Source of the DNA: Scilla litardierei
Lineage: Eukaryota > Streptophyta > Magnoliopsida > Asparagales > Asparagaceae
Length of the DNA stretch: 64,000 nucleotides
NCBI GenBank assembly: GCA_030789695.1
Contig: CM061140.1
Span: forward strand, 310,001 to 374,000
Direction of reading: 5' to 3'
The notes beneath the pieces were generated by a model. The model worked only from the letters and a program-made list of their open reading frames with translations, was not told the DNA's origin and did not search any database. The translations under genes and the position numbers were made by a program. Shown one piece after another: positions 9,877 through 21,115 of the stretch. The number at the start of each line of letters is the position of its first letter. The stretch's first letter is position 1.

Positions 9877-11578
9877 CTACTCCGAGTGGGAGTCGTCCTC
9901 CCCTCCGATCCCTTCGTCCTTCATGTCATCTTCTTCGTCTGCTTCTGCTATCAACACTTGCAGCTTTTGATCCACACAGCGGTGTCCCGGAGTGAAGCGC
10001 TCGTCGCATCTGAAACAGAGCCCTTTTTGCCTCTTCTCCCTCATTTTCACATCGGTCATCCTTCGGAATTGGCCCCCAGCCGACGGGGGTTGTTCTGCTC
10101 CCCCATCTTCTCAAGCCCTGACTGAACTGCCTCAGTAGGGACCCCTGCTCCGCCTGCTCCAGTCGCGGTGCCCCACTATAACTGTCCACTGTAGCTGCTC
10201 CAGCCTCTCCTATCCTCAGTTCGGGAGTCCTCCACTATCTGCGCCATCTCGATGACCTCTGAAAGCCCCGAGGCTTGTAGGGCCTCACCGCAGCTCGAAG
10301 ACTAGGTCACAGCCCCGTCAAGAAGGTGCCCTCTAGCGAATCGTCCGACACCCCATGAACTCGCCCTGCCAGTGTCTCAAATCTCTCGATGTACTCCTAC
10401 ACCGGCCCCTCCTGCCTGAGGGCAAAAAGCTGCTCGTGTAGGTTCCCCAAACGGGGTCTCTAAACTTCTCCAGCACCAAGTCTTTCAGCTCCTCACAGCT
10501 CCGGATCTGCTGATGCGTCTCCTTCCATTGAAACCACCTCAAGGCTCTCCCCTCCATGCAGATGGCTGCTGCCTCCATCTTCTGTGCCTCGGTCATGTGG
10601 TGTGCCGCAAAGTATCTCTCTGCTGTGAACAACCAGGCATGTGGATCCTCTCCAGAAAATAGCGGCATCGTCAGCTTCCGCACCCTGCACTCTCCCCAAA
10701 GTGTCCCTGCTCGGGCCTCCCCTCATCTCTGTGATGCGGACGGTAGTGCTGTCTCCTTTCGTCCAGAGTCTCGTACTGCCTAGGTGGCCCTCCTCCGCGA
10801 CCCCTGTAGTCTCCACGGTAATCTCCCCTCCGGCCCTCAAAATCGTCCCAACCTGCATCATCGCCAAACTCCGCCTCGTAGTCGCCCCTGCCGTCATAAG
10901 AATGATCTCTCCCATGTTCATCTTCGTAGAACGGGTCCTCAGCTGCTGGTCGACGCTCCGAAGGGTCGAAAAAGCCTCCCAAAAATTGTCCGCGATCCCA
11001 TCTACCGCTATCCGATGCCCGGGGGCTCGAAAAACCCCTCTGATCGCTATCCGCGCATCCCCCCTCTAGCTGCTGCCAGGGGGTTTCCCGCCCCTGGCGG
11101 GCTTCGCCGGAAGCCTCCCACCCCCTGGCAGCTGCCAGGGGGTTCCCGCCCCTGGCGGGCTCTTGTAGGGGCCCTCCGGCCATGCCGGAGGGCCTGCAAG
11201 CCTCCTCGTCGGGCCTCCGGCAGGGCCGGCGGGCCCTGCTGGGGGTCCGGCGAGTTTGCCGGACCCCGTCGACTCCGGCGGGGCCTGGCCCCCCTGCCGG
11301 AGGTCGCTTGAGGCGGGGGAGGGTCCCCCGCCTCCTTCCCGTGGCGGCCGAACCCCCTGGAAGTTTTGGGGGTTTGATCGTGGCTCATTGACGGCGCCTT
11401 GCTCCCAATTGCGGCGGCTAGGGCCGCCGCCGCCCATTTGGTTCTCCGCCGCCTTCCGCCGTACCTCCTCGCGGTAGTCGACCTTCCATGGCTCCTCGTC
11501 TTCATCCTCGTCCAAATCCTCCACCAAATAGGGTTGATTTTGGGTAAACATCTCCTCTTTTTCCTTCTCTTTCTTCAA
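9877..11578 (-). pseudogene. Retrotransposon Gag, frameshifted
   Basis: Gag is spread over several frames. An acidic N-terminus (MFTQNQPYLVEDLDEDED, start near 11578 or the downstream ATG) is followed by a very GC-rich Gly/Pro segment. The gag domain has LFSGEDPHAWLFTAERYF and GRALRWFQWKETHQQI (10333-10683), and the zinc knuckle is CFRCDERFTPGHRC (9877-10059). At least three frame changes are needed to read it through, so it is inactive. Confidence 0.75.
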
Positions 11579-11589
11579 AAGTGCCGCCT

Positions 11590-11719
11590 TTGATGCTTAT
11601 GATTATTATTTAATTTGGAATTAACGTGTCATCAATGCAGGGGAGTACGTAAATTTCATTTGAATCATTATTTTTGATTATTATTTATGTTGGTTTGTCA
11701 TCACCAAAAAGGGGGAGAA
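11590..11719 (+). repeat. Truncated 3' interior of a tandem Sirevirus copy
   Basis: Matches 21893-22022 with one mismatch, including the polypurine tract AAAAAGGGGGAGAA directly before an LTR. In a normal insertion this sequence cannot precede a 5' LTR. Confidence 0.88.
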
Positions 11720-13453
11720 TGTTGAGTATTGTCTCCCCGGATTTGGTTTTGGATGATGAACAAACATAAATATCGTGAACTAACTCTTTGTGAGCGCAGT
11801 TATGGAGATCGTCGCCAAATTTATATGAACATCTAAAGCGACGTCTCGAGACTTCTCAAAGCGCGTGATCGTATGCCTAAAGCTTCGTTGAAGCTCAAGG
11901 ACCATTATTGAAGTCATGAAGATTCGATTGAAGCTTTTGAAGACGGTTTGTCAAGTTTAATTTATAGTCTTCTAGCTTCTTTTCGTAGAATGTTAAGCCT
12001 TGCGTAGGTCTTACGTTTTAATCTTCATAACGCTCATATCTTAGAGCTAGGATCTTAGTAGAAGTCCATACAAACTTTTCCGAAGCTTCGCGCTTCGATT
12101 CGCGACTTCTTGTGCATGTTAGTTGGTTCAAAAAGAAGAACCAACCGACTAGATGGCAATCTAGTCGGTCGACAAAGCTTCTTGAACCGATTAGAATGCC
12201 TTCTTCAATTCTAGCTCAGTTACTGTTTACAGTTAGTCGGTCAAAGAAGGTTCACCGACCGACTAGTTGTGAAACTAGTCGGTTAGGAATCCTTCTTAGA
12301 CCGACTAGTTGAGCTTCTACTGTACAGCCTAAGTTACTGTTTATCGTTAGTCGGTCTAAGTACATTTGTCGACCGACTAGTTGATAAACTAGTCGGTCAG
12401 CATTTGCTCTTAGACCGACTAACTCAACTTGTATTCAGACTATTCTATTCTTCTGTTAGTCGGTCAAAGCACACTCACCGACCGACTAGTTGTGAAACTA
12501 GTCGGTTGGCAAGTCTTCTTAGACCGACTAGTTATTTAAGTCTGAACTTCATCTATTCACTGTTCACCTCTTAGTCGGTTCATGTTGAATCACCGACCGA
12601 CTAGTTGATGAACTAGTCGGTCAGTGATCCTTCTTTGACCGACTAGTCTGCTTCAGAATAGAGCCGTTGGAGCATTAAATGCCACGAATTTTGCTCTCTC
12701 TTTCCTCTATCCTATATATACTTGGAGTGCTGCATTCATAGCATTCAAGGCTGATATTAATTGAACTTTAGAGATCAAAGAGAAAGCATTTAATCCTCAT
12801 TCAAAGCTCTTTCATTTCATTCAAGAATCTCTCCCTCACTCTTATTTCAAAAGAGAGATTCAATGATTGTGAGCCTTCCAAGCCAAGTGCTTGTTTATAG
12901 GTCACCAACAACCTCCTAGGTCTCCATCGCTGATCTATATCTTGGAGCTAGGGTTTGGTGCCTTCATCTTCCCCAAAATCCTCTTTGTCATAAATCGTAA
13001 GTTTTACTCAAGACATAGGTATTTTGTGGTAAGCATTTCTATTTCAATTTATTTTGAATATCGCACGTTGTACTCTCGGTTGTGAGAGTTTGTTTGTGAT
13101 CCCGGGGTGTGGGAGTCACAATTTCATTTGTGTATGATTTGACTTTGTAGAGGTTTTCTACAAGTATTTCATAGTGCAAATTTGAGTTAGAGGTTTCTAA
13201 CTCAAGTATCCGGAGGGGATCCGGGTGTTTGGGACGTAGGATCACCGGGAACAAGTCGGGGAGACTTGGGTGGATCCGAACCTGTTAAATTGTCTGTTTG
13301 TGTTTGCATTTCTTTGTTGTCAATATTTACATTTCCGCATTTCCGCATTGTTGGTTGAGTTTGCAAGATAATTAGGAATTATCTTCTTAATTATTTTAAA
13401 GTACTATTCACCCCCCCTCTAGTACTTGTGCAGTAGCTTCATAGGGCATTACA
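11720..13453 (+). repeat. Sirevirus 5' LTR (1734 bp)
   Basis: Starts TGTTGAGTATTG and ends GGCATTACA, followed by two bases and the primer site. A TATA box (CTATATATACTTGG) lies near 12714. It matches 22023-23756 with roughly two dozen differences counted by eye. Confidence 0.93.
12130..12660 (+). repeat. Palindromic ACTAGTCGGT tandem array in the LTR
   Basis: About four to five units of roughly 110 bp, each made of inverted ACCGACTAGT/ACTAGTCGGT pairs and a TTAGTCGGT...ACCGACTAA pair. It lies upstream of the TATA box, in the U3 region, and is repeated in the 3' LTR at about 22440-22955. Sirevirus LTRs are known for such palindromic cis-elements. Confidence 0.88.
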
Positions 13454-13455
13454 TT

Positions 13456-13467
13456 TGGTATCAGAGC
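13456..13467 (+). other. Primer binding site, initiator tRNA-Met
   Basis: TGGTATCAGAGC, two bases after the 5' LTR. Confidence 0.93.
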
Positions 13468-13480
13468 CAAGTACCTAGCT

Positions 13481-14575
13481 ATGTCTGCCAACGACAACAA
13501 GACCGTACGTCCACCTTCAGATTACAGCACCTTCAGGAACCGTGAAGGAGCTTCTTCGGTGATGGAAGGACACTCCTCGACGAGGCCTCCCTTCTTCAAC
13601 GGTACCAACTACGGGTACTGGAAATGCCGGATGGAAACTTTCCTCTGGAGTGCTTCATTGTGGAGAGCCACGTTGACGGAGTATGTTAAGCCCGCCGAAG
13701 AAGATTTCGTGAAGTGGACTCCCGCGGAGGTCGCCGCGGAGGTAAGCAATGCCAAGGCAATGAACACCTTGCAATGTGCTTTGGAGCCCGAGGACTTCAA
13801 CAAGATATGCACATGTAAGAGTGCATATCAAATCTGGAACTCCCTCCTCATCTTGCATGAAGGAACGAGTAGAGTAAGAGACTCTAAACTCTTTGTTGTG
13901 AATAAAGATTACGAATTATTTCATATGCAACAGGTTGAGAAGATGAATGAGTATTATGCTCCTTTCGTCGACATCACCAACGAGTTGGAGGCTCTTGGGA
14001 AAACCTACACCCAAAAGGAGAAAGTCTCAAAAATCATTGACGGACTTTCTTCTTTTTGGGAGAAACGTACCTTCGCCATCGAGGAAGGTAATGACATGAG
14101 TAAGTATATGGTTATACAACTAATGGGTACCTTAATGTCTTATGAGGTACGCAAGGATAGCAAGTTAAAGTTGCAGGACAAGATGAAGTCCTACTTGAAG
14201 CAAGACGAGCCAAAGAAAAAGGCGATTGCGTTCAAGGCCGCTCCAGCCACATCTACATTTACCGATGATGAAGAATCGGAAGAAGAGTTGGACTGGGAAT
14301 CCATTGCACTCATGGCAAAGAAGTTCAACCGGTTCTTCCGAAAAGGTAATTTCAAGAACAAATCTAAATTTAGTTCTTCTAACGCCTCCTCTCCTTTGTG
14401 TTTCAAATGCAACAAGCCAGGACACATGAAAGCGGATTGTCCTCAAAATAAGCAAAAGGAGAAGTGGAAGGCGCCCAAGTTCGACAAGTCAAAGAAGTAC
14501 AAGAAAAGGGTACAAGAAAGGGCTTGTCGGGACATTTACCGACTCCGAGGATTCCTCAAGTGGAGAGTCGAATGA
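13481..14575 (+). pseudogene. Sirevirus Gag, N-terminal part
   Basis: Starts 13 bp after the primer site. The UBN2/copia gag region (FFNGTNYGYWKCRMETFL near residue 40, then AYQIWNSLLILHEGTS) is followed by a CCHC knuckle CFKCNKPGHMKADC near residue 305. The frame then shifts near 14505 in an A/G-rich run and this reading ends at 14575, while the natural continuation lies in the frame of the next ORF. One missing base explains it. Confidence 0.85.
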
Positions 14576-14582
14576 TGAGCAA

Positions 14583-15722
14583 GTGGAGCAAGCACACATG
14601 TGCTTCATGGCTAGAGAGGAGCAAGATAAAGATTCCTCCTCCGATGATAGCGACAATGAAGGCGATGAGGTAACAATGGATGACCTTAGAAATGCTAATG
14701 AGCAAATATGGTCTAAATACACTAAATTAGTAAATAGATATACTAAGGTAAAAGATGATTTAGCTAGCATCCAAATCTCGCCTAAACCTGTCATCACCAA
14801 CAACGACACCGTTGTTGAAGAGTTGAGAAATGAGATTGTAAATCTCAAATCTCAACTTGAACATGTTCATATTGAGAAATCGGATGAACATGAGATAGCG
14901 GATTTGAATTCTCGGAACTCAACTTTAAGTATCGAGAATGAGAATCTCAAATCTCGTGTTTATGCACTCACATCGCAAGTGTCCACTTTGGATGCTTCGA
15001 TGCATTCTCTCACCGAGAAATATGAGTGCACATTAGGTCGAATTAATAAATTCAATAAGGGTAAGGATCATTTGGACAAAATCCTAAATGACTTACTTCC
15101 GGCCAATCACCACATTGGCTTGGGGTATAAGATGGAAAGTTCATCCAAATCGGCCACTACCTTTGTTAGGCCAACTTCCGGTGACTCAACGAGTGGGAGC
15201 AAACGCTCTATTGGTAGTTCATCTACCAATGATGCTTCCACCTCGTACACACCCTTATTTGGAAAGAAATCCACTTTGGGTGGACCTCCAAAGAAGGGTC
15301 ATGCTTATATGTACACCAATACCATGCCACGTAGGAACACACATCCTACTCCACATGTTCACACATATGATGATTTTTATGCACCACATCCACGGGCACG
15401 TGCACACCATGTGAGACACCCTCATGCACGTGTTCCTCCACATGCATATGTTCACCCACATCATCATATGAATAAATATCATCATGCACCATTTCATCAT
15501 GTGCCTTATGCCTATCCACGACATGCATCACGTAGAAATCAACAACGCATGCATGCTCCCAATAGGAATAGGGCTCCCAAAATCTTCACTATTTGGAGCC
15601 CAAAGGACACAAATATGAATGCAAAACAAGTTTATATGAATTCGTATTTCATGAATGTCGTGCATAATGATAATTATGTGGGGAAGTCTAAGTCCAATTG
15701 GACTTGGCTTCCAAATGTCTAA
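14583..15722 (+). pseudogene. Sirevirus Gag, coiled-coil and His-rich extension
   Basis: Continues gag after the frameshift. Acidic DSSSDDSDNEGDE leads into about 130 residues of coiled coil (EELRNEIVNLKSQLEHV). A Ser/Thr linker follows, then a His-rich block near residues 270-340 with HPHHHMNKYHHAPFHHV and about 30 histidines. Sirevirus Gag proteins are known for long coiled-coil extensions. The dense His block is less usual and may bind metal or nucleic acid; that role is only a guess. Confidence 0.7.
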
Positions 15723-15769
15723 TCTTTTAGGACCCAATGACCTTGGTTACCATGGAATGATATGTTTAT

Positions 15770-16075
15770 CTTTAGGTACTCAAGAGAAAGAAACGGAGCA
15801 ACAAATCCAAATTTGGCTCCAAGAATAATTGGATACTCGATAGCAGGTGTTCAAAACACATGATGTGTGACGCTCAATTGCTCTCCGGAGTGGTGCCCAT
15901 TGCAAATGGGAACCGGGTAGTCTTTGGAGGCAACGAGAGCGGAACCATCATAGGTGTTGGAAAAGTGGGTAATCCTTCTAAACCACTTATAAGTGATGTT
16001 TACCTTGTTAAATGATTAAACCACAATCTTATTTCAATAAGCCACAAAGGTTACAAAGTTAGCTTTGCGAAAGGA
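15770..16075 (+). pseudogene. Aspartic protease remnant
   Basis: Frames here encode WILDSRCSKHM, LLSGVVPIANG and NRVVFGGNESGTIIGVG, the copia protease region. The catalytic DSG is DSR, and a stop lies at the end (near 16012). It would be inactive. Confidence 0.7.
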
Positions 16076-17911
16076 ATGTGCCATATTTTAAGAAAAGATA
16101 ATAATGATTTATTGTTTTCTGGCACACGCCATAAGGATATATATATCCTAGATCTTCCAAGATCACATGAACAATGTCTCATTGCCAACACAAGTGAACA
16201 ACACTTATGGCATCGACGTTTTGGTCATGTGAACTTTGGAACACTTTTTAAGCTTTCCAAGTTAAATTCTATTAGAGGCTTCCATAAGCTTGTCTTTCAA
16301 AAGAAAAGCTTTTGTGACTCGTGTCAACGAGGCAAGCTTCCAAAATCGTCTTTTAAACCTAAGAAAAGCATTTCATCTAAGCGGCCTCTAGAGCTTTTAC
16401 ATCTAGATCTTTTTGGGCCAACTAGAGTTGCTTCATTAAGAAATGCACGATATGGACTTGTCATCGTTGATGAATTTTCTAGATTTACTTGGGTATTTTC
16501 CTTAAGTAATAAAAATGATGCTTTTGAAAACTTCACAATATTTGTTAAGAAAGTACAAAATCTCATTGGAATCACCATTGTCACTATTCGTAGTGATCAT
16601 GGAGGGGAATTTGAGAATGAGTCTTTCTCAAATTTTTGTGATGAAGTTGGTATTACTCACACCTTTTCATTCCCTCGCACACCTCCTCAAAATGGTGTTG
16701 TTGAGAGAAAGAATAGGACGCTAGTGGAATGTGCTCGCACTATGCTTGATGATAGCCAACTTGGCCATCAATTTTGGGCGGAAGCGGTACATACCGCTTG
16801 CTATGTGTTTAATAGAATACTTTTGAGGCCCGGCACCAAACAAACTTGTTATGAATTGTTGTTTGGTAGATTGCCTCAAGTTAAACATTTTCGAGTTTTC
16901 GGCGCAAAATGTTTTATTAAAAACACGTATGGTAGCTTGGACAAATTCGATCCAAGATCCGATAAGGGGATATTTGTTGGATATTCCTCCCGTAGCAAAG
17001 CCTACCGGATATACAACAAACGAACCTCAACGATCGAGGAATCACTTCATGTTTCATTTAATGAAGGTTTTGTCCCGACTAGAATTACTGATGATGATGA
17101 CTCCATGGATGTCTTATGTGATTCAATTGGTAATTCTAATTCTATTGATTCTATTGATACTAACCCTACTAATGAATCTTTTGAGAATGTTCCTAGTGAT
17201 CAGGGAATTCCCAAACGGCTTCATACCGTTCGTGACCATCCTCATGAGCAAGTCATTGGCAACATCTTTGATAGTGTCAAGACGCGATCTCAAGTCAACT
17301 ACTTCGCTCATTGTGCCTTTGCCTCCTCGATAGAGCCAAAGAATATTAACGAAGCGTGCGAAGATAGTGCTTGGATCTTAGCCATGGAGGAGGAACTCAT
17401 TCAATTCGAGAGGAATGAAGTTTGGGAGCTTGTTCCATTGCCATCGAAGAACCACACCGTTATAGGAACGAAGTGGATTTTCAAGAACAAGACCGACGAG
17501 AACCAAATCGTCGTCCGGAATAAAGCTCGGTTAGTAGCTCAAGGCTATCGGCAAGAGGAAGGTATTGATTTCGAAGAATCCTTTGCTCCGGTAGCTAGAT
17601 TAGAATCTATTAGATTATTGTTATCTTTTGCATGCCATAAAGATTTTAAACTCTTTCAAATGGATGTTAAAAGTGCGTTTTTAAACGGAGATGTTGAGGA
17701 AGTTTATGTTTCTCAACCTCCGGGTTTTATAAATGAAAAATTTCCAAATCATGTTTTCAAACTTAAGAAAGCACTTTACGGTTTGAGACAAGCTCCTCGA
17801 GCTTTGTATGACCGTTTAAAGAATTTTCTTTTGGATTTAGGTTTTAAAATGGGAGAAGTTGATTCTACATTATTTGTTAAGTATTCGAATAATGATATAA
17901 TTTTAGTTTAA
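16076..17911 (+). pseudogene. Sirevirus integrase and first part of reverse transcriptase
   Basis: A 611-aa reading. The integrase zinc domain has HRRFGHVN and CDSCQRGK. The catalytic core shows D in [10 protein letters not shown] in [10 protein letters not shown] and E in [12 protein letters not shown], so the D,D,E triad is present. The copia RT follows with [27 protein letters not shown] and [16 protein letters not shown]. The reading ends at a TAA one codon before IYVDDIIFG, the RT active site, consistent with a CAA-to-TAA change. Integrase itself looks intact. Confidence 0.88.
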
Positions 17912-18864
17912 ATTTACGTTGATGATATCATTTTCGGTGCTACTAACTTCATCTTTGCGAAGAGTTTTCTAATGTGATGAAGGATCAATTTGAGATGAGC
18001 CACATGAGTGAGCTCAAGTATTTCTTAGGTCTCCAAATTCGCCAAATGAACGATGCAATCTTCATCCACCAAACCAAGTACACGATGGATTTGCTAAAGC
18101 GATTTGGAATGGAGAATGCCTCCGGGAAGAAGACTCCAATGAGCACTACTACACATCTTGATAAAGATACGGGTGGCAAAGATGTAGACATTCGTCTATA
18201 TCGAGGTATGATAGGTAGTTTACTATATCTTACCGCAAGTAGGCCCGATATTATGTTTGCCGTATGTGTATGTGCTCGTTATCAGTCTCAACCTAAGGAA
18301 TCTCACTTAGTAGCGGTAAAACGTATTTTCCGTTATTTAAGTTACACACTTGATTTTGGATTACCTTATCCAAAATCTAGCACATATGAGTTAATCTCAT
18401 ATAGTGACGCAGATTATGCGGGATGCAAATCCGACAGGAAAAGTACTAGTGGCACTTGCCATTTTATAGGAAATTCTCTTGTCTCTTGGGTTTCCAAGAA
18501 GCAGAATTCCGTATCACTTTCAACCACCGAGGCAGAATATATTGCCGCCGGTGCCGCGTGTGCTCAGGTTCTTTGGATGAGACACACTCTTAAAGACTTT
18601 GGTATAAACTGTGATACTTGCCCTATCATGGTGGACAACCAAAGTGCAATATGTCTCTCTAAGAATCCGGTACACCATTCCCGTTCTAAACACATAGATG
18701 TCCGACACCATTTCTTATATGATCATGTTGCTAAAAAGGACATCATTTTAGTGTACGTTGAAACCCAGAAGCAAATCGCCGATATTTTCACGAAACCCCT
18801 AAAGGAAGACTCCTTTGTGCGGTTGCGTCGAGAATTGGGGATTATGGGTGAATACGAGATTTAG
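17912..18864 (+). pseudogene. Rest of reverse transcriptase and RNase H
   Basis: IYVDDIIFGATN follows the stop at 17909-17911. A short indel near 17950 then shifts the frame, and the reading 17974-18864 has the RT thumb (YFLGLQIRQ), SRPDIMFAV and a full RNase H with SYSDADYAGC, KSTSGTCHF, LSTTEAEYIA and IADIFTKPL. It encodes the copying enzyme of the element, here split by one stop and one frameshift. Confidence 0.87.
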
Positions 18865-19643
18865 GATTCATATTTAGTTCAATAATCTTGCATGCTATTA
18901 AATTTCGTTTATATTTGCACATGCTAGATTTATTGGAATTTTCTGGATTTTTGGTTGAATTTTCGGAATTTATGCTCGAAATATTCATGAACGTCAAATT
19001 TAAGATATTCGATGTTTAATGGGGTAGTATAATGATATATGAGAGTATTACGATGTTTCGTCCAAGTGCGATTAGGAGAGAACTCAAAATTTCAAATTCT
19101 AAAATTTTTGAACTCTGTTAGTCGGTTCATGTTCATTGATCGACCGACTAGATTGCTTTCTGGTCGGTCAGTGAATGAACTCAGACCGACTAACTCAAGC
19201 CCTAAATTTTGGCTTCAGTTACTGTTTGCACTTAGTCGGTTCAAGCTCATTGGCAGACCGACTAGATCATCATCTAGTCGGTCAGCGTTTGAACTGCGAC
19301 CGACTAATTGCATCGGGGACTGTTGTGTCTTTTCGCCTTCCCTTCGACTTAAACGGCCCCGCACCGATTAGAATCTATTCTAATCGGTGCGCTCTCTCCC
19401 TCAAACCCCCTAAACCCCCGTGCCTCTTCATCTCCTCCGTCGAGTTCATCGTTTTTCGGCCATCTATTCCGTAGTCTGCCGTCGATCTCTATCCATCCCC
19501 AACCTAGGGTATCTCTCTCAGCTTTTAAACCTAGGTTACTTTGATTTCAGCTTCTAGCTATCGATTTTAGGGTTGTGCTAGGGTTTCGGCCTAGGGTTTT
19601 AGTCTTCAATCTCGTTTGATTTCGTGCGTGTCTCGTCTCGATT
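18865..19643 (+). other. Non-coding spacer with LTR-like palindromes
   Basis: Between pol and the 3' ORF. Two palindromic ACCGACTAG/CTAGTCGGT modules lie at about 19115-19310 and a related ACCGATTAGA/TCTAATCGGT pair at about 19360-19398. They resemble the LTR array but lie inside the element, directly upstream of the 3' ORF. Confidence 0.7.
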
Positions 19644-21115
19644 ATGGCGAAGACACGCATTCCGATCGACCCCTCGCGTCCGTCACCTATGACCGTCGAA
19701 TCTCCATCTACGGACCCCCCGCAACCTAAACGCCGATCTAAATCAACCCATCCTTCGTCGTCTTCGCCTCCTCTTAAGAAGAAGAGGACGTCGACCGCCA
19801 AGCCTAGATCTCAGCCCAAGCCTAGGAAGCAGCCCGTGTCTCCAGCTTCTTTCTGTTCTCCCACACCTCCCTCTGATTCCGACACAGAATATATTCCGGA
19901 GACCGAGCATACCGCTCGGGATCCTACTCCACCCCGATCTAGCACACGTCAGCCTAAGGGGAAGGCTCCCATGCCAGTTGGCGGTGTCGATATTTCGCTA
20001 TGTCACGATGACCTGATGTGTCTCGCGGCATACAATCGTATCAAACACTATCCGCTGTTATTGGAGCACTTCGTTCAGTTCTCTGACTTCCCTCACCTAG
20101 CCGATCTTCTTTCGTCTAGTGGTCTTATTGATTATCTTCGATATGACCCTAAGGCGAATCCGCACCCGTACCCCCACCTTGTCAGGCTATTCTACACGAA
20201 CCGTGTTCGCGGTCAGTACGACGAGACCTATTCCATTGAGACGACTGTCTTGGGGACACCGATTGTCCTCACAGCAGAAGTCTTAGGGGATTTGATAGGT
20301 GTCTCCTCGTCTGGCCTTCTTCCTTCCGATATCTCTGTTGACGATATTTCTGAGCTTGATCAGGTGATGATCGCCGAGATTTTCCACGTGCCTCCTTCCG
20401 AAGTACGGCTCATCGAGCTTGCCATCCCAGCCATTTCTTAAGCTGATCTACGCTCTCTTCATGGGGAGCGAGATCAATTGGGCTAGGATTATTCTTGATA
20501 AGATGGATTCTTTCGAGTGTATCCGAAAGTCCACGAAATCTGCTCACATCCCTTACCCGTGCCTTCTGACACTTGTCTTTCGTCACTTCCGGGTCCCTCT
20601 TCCTCCAGATGATGAGCGTCCCCTTAGTCCCCCTCTGAATGCGACGGCCGTCAAGAAGTCTCATGCGGCGCTTCGTCACGTTCAGAGGTCGACTCCTTCA
20701 GCTTCTGCCTTTGCTTCAGCTGCTCATCCTACTCCTACTCTTGCTGAGCTTGCTCGTTCGTTGAGACGTGTGGAGTCTCGTTGTGCTCGTTCGGAGGCGA
20801 TGCTAGCTCGCATCTGCTCCCGCATGGGCATTGACGTTCCTCCGTCTGTTTCTGACGAGGAGGAGATGGATGATGATGAGCTCGAGGAGCTCATTGGATC
20901 TGCTGTTCGTGTCCCAGAGGGTACATCTGCTGCTGCTGTTGCTACGTCTGCTGGTGCCCCGAGAGCACACCTGTTGCCACCCTTCCTCCAGTGAATACTT
21001 CGTCTGGTGCTCCCGAGGCCACTACCGTTGCGACTGTGGACACTCCTGCTGACCCAGTGACCACCACTCCTTCTGCAGAGCCTGCTGCTGCTGCAGATCC
21101 TCCCTCCGCCTCCTG
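19644..21115 (+). pseudogene. Additional Sirevirus 3' ORF (env-like position), frameshifted
   Basis: A basic Ser/Pro-rich N-terminus (PKRRSKSTHPSSSSPPLKK) is followed by a globular part with HYPLLLEHFVQFSDFPHL, LVRLFYTNRVRG and LGTPIVLTAEVLGDLIGV. This resembles the retrotransposon accessory domain often annotated as a putative plant transposon protein. The frame changes near 20430 (the next reading, from 20419, has ARSEAMLARICSRMG and an acidic stretch) and again near 20965, ending at a TGA near 21113. No signal peptide or membrane helix is seen, so a true envelope role is not supported. Confidence 0.65.

Larger units (their letters stand above)
9503..11590 (-). mobile_element. Second gag-only LTR retrotransposon, 5' end lost
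   Basis: A minus-strand element with its 3' LTR at 9503-9823, a gag pseudogene at 9877-11578 and no pol. Just before the 3' LTR is the same HLEDKV pol-terminus remnant as in the element at 1-2521, so both have the gag-then-LTR design. The LTR sequences are unrelated by eye. The 5' LTR and primer site are missing: at 11590 the sequence changes abruptly into the 3' interior of the Sirevirus. Confidence 0.75.

Noticed and set aside
12130..12660. CRISPR-like array of ACTAGTCGGT repeats
   Set aside because: Repeats are inverted pairs with related spacers, lie in both LTRs of a plant retrotransposon and have no cas genes.
19644..20441. True envelope gene in the Sirevirus
   Set aside because: There is no signal peptide, membrane anchor or cleavage site. 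Only the position is env-like.
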